Below are positions 49,301 through 52,104 of a DNA stretch of 52,104 nt, piece by piece; positions within the stretch are counted from its first letter, which is position 1; every line of letters begins with the position of its first letter. Both the position numbers and the translations under genes were made by a program. The stretch spans positions 1-52,104 of the forward strand of contig JBMNOD010000017.1 in the NCBI GenBank assembly GCA_050942875.1. Reading direction: 5' to 3'. The notes under the pieces are model-generated. The model saw nothing but the letters and a program-made list of their open reading frames with translations, ran no database searches and was not told the DNA's origin. This DNA comes from JAAZAI01 sp050942875 (GTDB lineage Bacteria > Verrucomicrobiota > Kiritimatiellia > RFP12 > UBA3636).

Positions 49301-50546
49301 GACGACGAACCTGGTGGCGTCGAACGCGACCGCGCCGCTGACGATTGCCGTTCCGCTTGCCAGCCTGCCGCAGCAGGGCTGGATCGACATCCGCGTGCTG
49401 GCGAAGGCGGTGACAGGCACCGCCTACGACGAGCGCGATTGGTCGATGCACGTCTACAACAATCCAAGAGTGCGGCAGGTTCGATACACCGTCGACAACT
49501 ACACGGGCGATGCCGTCACCAACTTCCCGGCGCTCGCAAGGGTGTCGTCGGAAGCGACGGATGGTTTCACGCGCGGACTCGTTTATGATCAGGAGACCGG
49601 CAAGGACATCTGGTTCACGGATGGCCTCGGGCAGGAACTCCCTTTCGAACTCGACACCCAGGATCTGGATGGCGAGTCCCTGTACTGGGTCAAGATGCCA
49701 ACCCTCAGGAAGGGCGCGTTCTTCTACCTCAACTTCGGATCCAAGGCGCGAGGCGAAGCCGACGATGCCGATGCACGGACGGCCGCGCGCATGGCGGTGT
49801 GGTCCGGCATGGCGGGCGTCTGGCACCAGTCGCCCATCCAGACGCCTGACTCAGGCGTCATCGACGCCAATTCGGTTTATGAGAATTCCCACGCCTTCGG
49901 CGGCTGGTACCACCGCGTTGGATTCACCCACACGGCCGCGGGCGCAATCGGAACCTCCCGCTGCCTGTCGCATTACGAGGCCGGCGGAAAGCACGGGTCG
50001 TTCGTCGTCAACAACAACGACTACCTGGATCTGGGGGATGCCTTCACCATATCCGGCTGGTTCAAATACTACAATGCCGGCCAGACGACCGGCTATGACC
50101 GTTTGTTCAGCCGCAAGTCGGCTTACAACGCCGACAACGGCTGGGAGGTTACGCTGCTCAATTGGGATGCGAACAGGATCAGCATTCGCGGCGCGTCTTC
50201 AGATTCGAACGATGGAGGCCATCTGGCGACGCCGATCAATGACGGCGCCTGGCACTTCCTGACGATCATCTATGCGGGCCCGACCGTCACGGCCTACGAG
50301 AACGGCGAACGCATCCTCGACAACGGGGCTCTCAGCGCGGTTGCAACGGACAATGATCTGAATCTTGGCGTCGGCGACAATTCCAACAGGGACGAATGCA
50401 CGTTCAAGGGCGCCATCGACGAGATCCGCTACAGCGTCGGCGCGCTGTCGGCGGATCGCGTGAAGGCCGATTACGAGACGGTCATGAATACGGACTTCTT
50501 CCGGACGCACGCGCACGAGCCGGGCTTCTACATCATCATCAAATAG
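46398..50546 (+). CDS. Large exported DUF2341/LamG multidomain protein
   Basis: A 1382-residue exported protein: signal peptide MKTIAFLAGAMGIALSAFA, then a modular body. Three modules pair a DUF2341-type domain (DVPVLIRLSE...LPYEIETWNPEGESLVWTKVP; FPVLVRLSE...LPHEIDAWDAEGESLIWVRL; FPALARVSS...LPFELDTQDLDGESLYWVKM) with a LamG/concanavalin-like domain each (WHFDDD, WHLNE and WHQSP openings). Between the first two modules are a fibronectin-like segment and a Calx-beta-like segment (AFDLPIAYTVGGTAAAGEDY). There is no C-terminal anchor or sorting signal. Glycan or protein binding at the cell surface is likely. GC is a little lower than in the neighbouring genes. It precedes a URO-D-like gene by six bases. 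Confidence 0.8.
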   Translation: MKTIAFLAGAMGIALSAFAQMTPIEDTAVLSHRLVLTPNAVAVEDLQSFDDVPVLIRLSETAIEGFSYEDFKSAGKDLIITDETGAYLPYEIETWNPEGESLVWTKVPRLSSDTQLTAYYGGEGEWTANEPEQVWSAYAGVWHFDDDVGSTNNLVNSSPTTYTGEAKGGSAIRADGVMGNHVHCRESGADGGLGITFPGTSAIRYGGNLTLSVWTKRNAVGGGAWDHLFYHKSRSSEWGNFCSELYGQDMAYGQISILGGGANGEGRYIAHGITETNTWYHVMLTYAGQDVAFYNNGVKMGGGSMPRAIWFQNGHNFVLGNNTGLNGVVWNGDFDEFRIYIGTMDEDRAALEYQAMATNALSCKATTNALTRPMLTTPTVARGTDGSFSVSVALTNGVATSVKAILNGSLEYELAPNGAANDWSRTFKLTGLDADTIYALKVKAVNNDDYVSIAYCPEVFYTGSISVVKVADAREEKLVPGALMFSRADTPAATAFDLPIAYTVGGTAAAGEDYVALPGTLTIPARQASVTIPVTPLGNVWTDVDVALDVTIDAGLYTASATSASVTIFNCRNTAMTGFTKRTVITFPEYDFDETLSGFPVLVRLSEKPGVFSYTNAPGATEGGILFMDGAGNVLPHEIDAWDAEGESLIWVRLNELKRGTEIMMLYGGTKRVANTPADVWDGYVGVWHLNETGEGANVAIADSSAHQLHGTTPTNPDRIDVNGNKPMEGKIGGARKISTTGGPAELGRILVPNNEAQDLYTGRVATMSIWFRLAGSEAWGYLMDRKARDDWDTWGLQFGGSSGVTKFRFYTESGNKNEIDFGSPLTQSEWHHVVAIWDYAKQSLYIDGVEIARDRAGNWIQDQKARNLALGGLVNDSGTSAGYGVFPGDLDEARLSGSARSAAWAITEYNTVATAEFATLSRTDALQSDRPAVDYAVLGENGKTVFFTLAGGKGNVFAIVRALDGSVTTNLVASNATAPLTIAVPLASLPQQGWIDIRVLAKAVTGTAYDERDWSMHVYNNPRVRQVRYTVDNYTGDAVTNFPALARVSSEATDGFTRGLVYDQETGKDIWFTDGLGQELPFELDTQDLDGESLYWVKMPTLRKGAFFYLNFGSKARGEADDADARTAARMAVWSGMAGVWHQSPIQTPDSGVIDANSVYENSHAFGGWYHRVGFTHTAAGAIGTSRCLSHYEAGGKHGSFVVNNNDYLDLGDAFTISGWFKYYNAGQTTGYDRLFSRKSAYNADNGWEVTLLNWDANRISIRGASSDSNDGGHLATPINDGAWHFLTIIYAGPTVTAYENGERILDNGALSAVATDNDLNLGVGDNSNRDECTFKGAIDEIRYSVGALSADRVKADYETVMNTDFFRTHAHEPGFYIIIK

Positions 50547-50551
50547 AGGCA

Positions 50552-51625
50552 ATGCACGACGCACGATACGCGAGCTACATGGGACTGGGCCCCAAGCAGA
50601 TCCCCCACTGGGAGCATTGGTCGAACCCGGACGCCGAGACCTATCTGACCGGCATCGACTACTATGCGCACCCGCGGCTCTGCCGCCTCAGATTGAAAGA
50701 ACGGTATCCGCAACTCGAGATTGACATCCCGGCAACGGACGAACCCAAGCCCAGACCTGAAGAACAAGAGGATCAAGGCAAGGGCCGATGGGGGGACGCC
50801 TACAGGGACCATTGGCAGCAGGAGGTGGCCTCGCACCGGTTCGACGGGTTCGACGACATGCTGAAGTTCAGCCCGCTCGAACAGGGCGACTTCACCGGCT
50901 GGTGCACGGTGGAGGAGGGCGATTTCAGCAGCGAGGAGGTCGTCTACCAGCGCTACCGCAAGAACTATCCGGCGGAATGGGGCGACAAGGCGCCGACGGG
51001 ATCGTCCGTGTCGGTGGGTTTCTACAACACGATGTTCATGTGGCCGATGCTCACGTTCGGCTACGAGAATTTCTTGAACCTGTGCCTGGAGCCGGCGTTC
51101 GACCGCATCATGGAGGAGTTCGCCGAGATCAACCGGCGCGTGTTCCGCGCCTTCGCGAGGCTGCCCGTCAACTTCGTCGTCTGCCACGACGACATCGTCC
51201 TCGCCAACGGCCCGGTCTGCAGCCCGGCATGGATGCGCAAGCACATCTTCCCTCGCTACGAGGAGTTCTGGAGCATCCTGAAGCAGGCCGGAAAGCACGT
51301 CATCTTCATGGTGGACGGATGCGTGGACGCCTTTGTGGACGATGTCATGGCCTGCGGCGCGCGCGGCATCATCAGCGAGCCCTTCACCGATTACAAGGCC
51401 ATCGCGGGACGATACCAGGACTGTTTTATCGCGGGGGAAGGCGACAACCGGATTCTCATGCGAAACGACCCATGCGAAATCCGCAGGATGGTCGAGACGA
51501 TGGTGGAGACGGGGCGGATGTCCGGCGGCTACATGATGTGCATCGGCAACCACATCCCCTTCAATGTTCCGGGCGAGGCCGTCAAGCGATATCTGGATTT
51601 GTCGCAAGAACTCGCGCACAGATGA
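50552..51625 (+). CDS. Uroporphyrinogen decarboxylase-like protein (URO-D/MtaA family)
   Basis: A 357-residue protein of the URO-D superfamily, which includes uroporphyrinogen decarboxylases and corrinoid-dependent methyltransferases. Seen: SVSVGFYNTMFMWPMLTFGYENFL, VVCHDDIVLANGPVCSPAWMRKHIFPRYEEFW, IFMVDGCVDAFVDDVMACGARGIISEPFTD, then IPFNVPGEAVKRYLDL. The sequence is divergent from HemE and closer in style to MtaA-like members common in anaerobes. The site GAGGCA precedes the ATG. It follows the LamG gene closely, perhaps on one transcript. Confidence 0.75.
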   Translation: MHDARYASYMGLGPKQIPHWEHWSNPDAETYLTGIDYYAHPRLCRLRLKERYPQLEIDIPATDEPKPRPEEQEDQGKGRWGDAYRDHWQQEVASHRFDGFDDMLKFSPLEQGDFTGWCTVEEGDFSSEEVVYQRYRKNYPAEWGDKAPTGSSVSVGFYNTMFMWPMLTFGYENFLNLCLEPAFDRIMEEFAEINRRVFRAFARLPVNFVVCHDDIVLANGPVCSPAWMRKHIFPRYEEFWSILKQAGKHVIFMVDGCVDAFVDDVMACGARGIISEPFTDYKAIAGRYQDCFIAGEGDNRILMRNDPCEIRRMVETMVETGRMSGGYMMCIGNHIPFNVPGEAVKRYLDLSQELAHR

Positions 51626-51664
51626 TGACGTGGAGAACCGATTACAACCCAAGTGTTTTGATTA

Positions 51665-51693
51665 TTGACACAAACCCGCAGGTGTGGTAGATT
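51665..51693 (+). promoter_or_regulatory. Promoter of tRNA-Asn
   Basis: TTGACA (51665-51670) and TAGATT (51688-51693), spacer 17 nt, 35 nt upstream of the tRNA. Confidence 0.6.
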
Positions 51694-51727
51694 TTTGACA
51701 CTTTTCTGTTTTGAGAAAAATTTTTGT

Positions 51728-51802
51728 TCCGGTGTAGCGCAGCGGTAGCGCAGAGGACTGTTAATCCTTTGGTCGCTGGTTCGAATCCAGCCACCGGAGC
51801 CA
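51728..51802 (+). tRNA. tRNA-Asn (anticodon GTT)
   Basis: A 75-nt gene with encoded CCA: acceptor TCCGGTG/CACCGGA, D-arm GCGCAGCGGTAGCGC, anticodon loop CTGTTAA with GTT, and T-arm CTGGTTCGAATCCAG. Confidence 0.96.
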
Positions 51803-52104
51803 TTCTAAGACCTTGTCCGCAAATAATTCTTTCTTTTCCCGTTTCTCCTGATATGCTATCTTCCAATCTTTCAACCACCATCAGGAGAACAAACAGATGC
51901 CGAGGATCCACACGTGGAAAATATCCGATGAATTCTGGGCCAAGGTCGAACCGCTGCTGCCGGAAACGCGCAGGGATCCGGCCCACGCCTACAAGCGGAA
52001 GCCTGGCGGCGGGCGGAAGCCAGCCTACGGCGACAGGCTTTTCTTCGAGGGGATCGTCTACGTGCTTCGCACGGGGATCATCTGGAACGCCTTTCCGCGT
52101 GAAA
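51803..52104 (+). mobile_element. IS5-type insertion sequence, left part (runs off the window)
   Basis: Directly after the CCA of tRNA-Asn, an AT-rich lead-in containing AAGACCTTGTCCGCAAATAA, plausibly the terminal inverted repeat, precedes a transposase start. The right end lies beyond the window, so the element's limits cannot be checked. Confidence 0.6.
51897..52104 (+). CDS. IS5-type transposase, N-terminal part (truncated by the window)
   Basis: The first 69 residues: WKISDEFWAKVEPLLPE, then GGGRKPAYGDRLFFEGIVYVLRTGIIWNAFPRE, the standard N-terminal domain of IS5-family transposases (the DUF4096-type domain), which sits before the DDE domain. The ATG has TCAGGAGAAC upstream. The catalytic part is outside the window. 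Confidence 0.85.
   Translation, partial: MPRIHTWKISDEFWAKVEPLLPETRRDPAHAYKRKPGGGRKPAYGDRLFFEGIVYVLRTGIIWNAFPRE

Noticed and set aside
51642..51986. A 114-codon minus-strand frame over tRNA-Asn and the IS start
   Set aside because: It reads antisense through the tRNA (APVAGFEPATKG-type artefact) and the transposase gene.

Overview
The window is a GC-rich bacterial chromosome segment with host genes at both ends and a roughly 30 kb Mu-like transposable prophage in the left half (about 2.7-32.6 kb). Best guess for the host is a Verrucomicrobiota/Kiritimatiellota-type bacterium. The reasons are the MetX-MetW fusion, a large exported DUF2341/LamG protein, a URO-D-like methyltransferase-family protein, GspG-like orphan pseudopilins and the wealth of short intergenic repeats. 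This is inference from gene style, not a phylogenetic result.

Left host part (1-2.7 kb): a NodB-type polysaccharide deacetylase (+), then a leftward two-gene operon of a UDP-glucuronate 4-epimerase-like enzyme and a TrmJ-type tRNA methyltransferase, with a good promoter at 2658-2686.

Prophage (about 2.7-32.6 kb): a cI/Cro-type switch at 11.36-11.44 kb separates two divergent arms. The leftward arm carries the repressor, small membrane or cargo proteins, a lipoprotein, then the Mu gp25/gp27/gp28/gp29-like set (DUF2730, small terminase, large terminase, portal). The rightward arm carries the Ner/Cro-like gene, early genes, the MuA-like transposase, the MuB-like ATPase, DUF3164, then MuF head protein, gpG, protease/scaffold, decoration protein, major capsid, gp36, gp37, tail tube candidate, a frameshifted tail chaperone pair, a short tape measure, tail-tip and fibre proteins and a carbohydrate-binding protein. 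No sheath gene is visible, so a non-contractile tail is likely. Splitting the DNA-packaging genes from the rest of the head genes onto the opposite strand is unlike Mu.

Right host part (32.7-52.1 kb): mutS, an orphan pseudopilin-like protein, a 1.2 kb repeat-rich non-coding stretch with paired hairpins, the metX-metW fusion, tRNA-Leu and tRNA-Glu, rpsU, a sugar-isomerase-like TIM barrel, gmd, a cytosine methyltransferase plus restriction endonuclease inserted between gmd and an rmd-like reductase, an outer-membrane protein, 5-formyltetrahydrofolate cyclo-ligase, a 1382-residue exported LamG protein, a URO-D-like protein, tRNA-Asn, and the start of an IS5-type transposase running off the end.

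The most unusual content is repetitive. First, heptamer (7-bp period) arrays of several different sequences lie in intergenic gaps of both host and prophage. Second, a short dyad element of the form GTCGGCAC-NN-TGCCAC sits at or next to stop codons of several genes and has multiplied in frame, eight copies, inside a phage early gene. Third, a duplicated intergenic cassette carries hairpins whose differences between copies are compensatory. Fourth, a restriction-modification cassette is flanked by a 55-bp direct repeat whose left copy is a stop-bearing remnant of the endonuclease gene.
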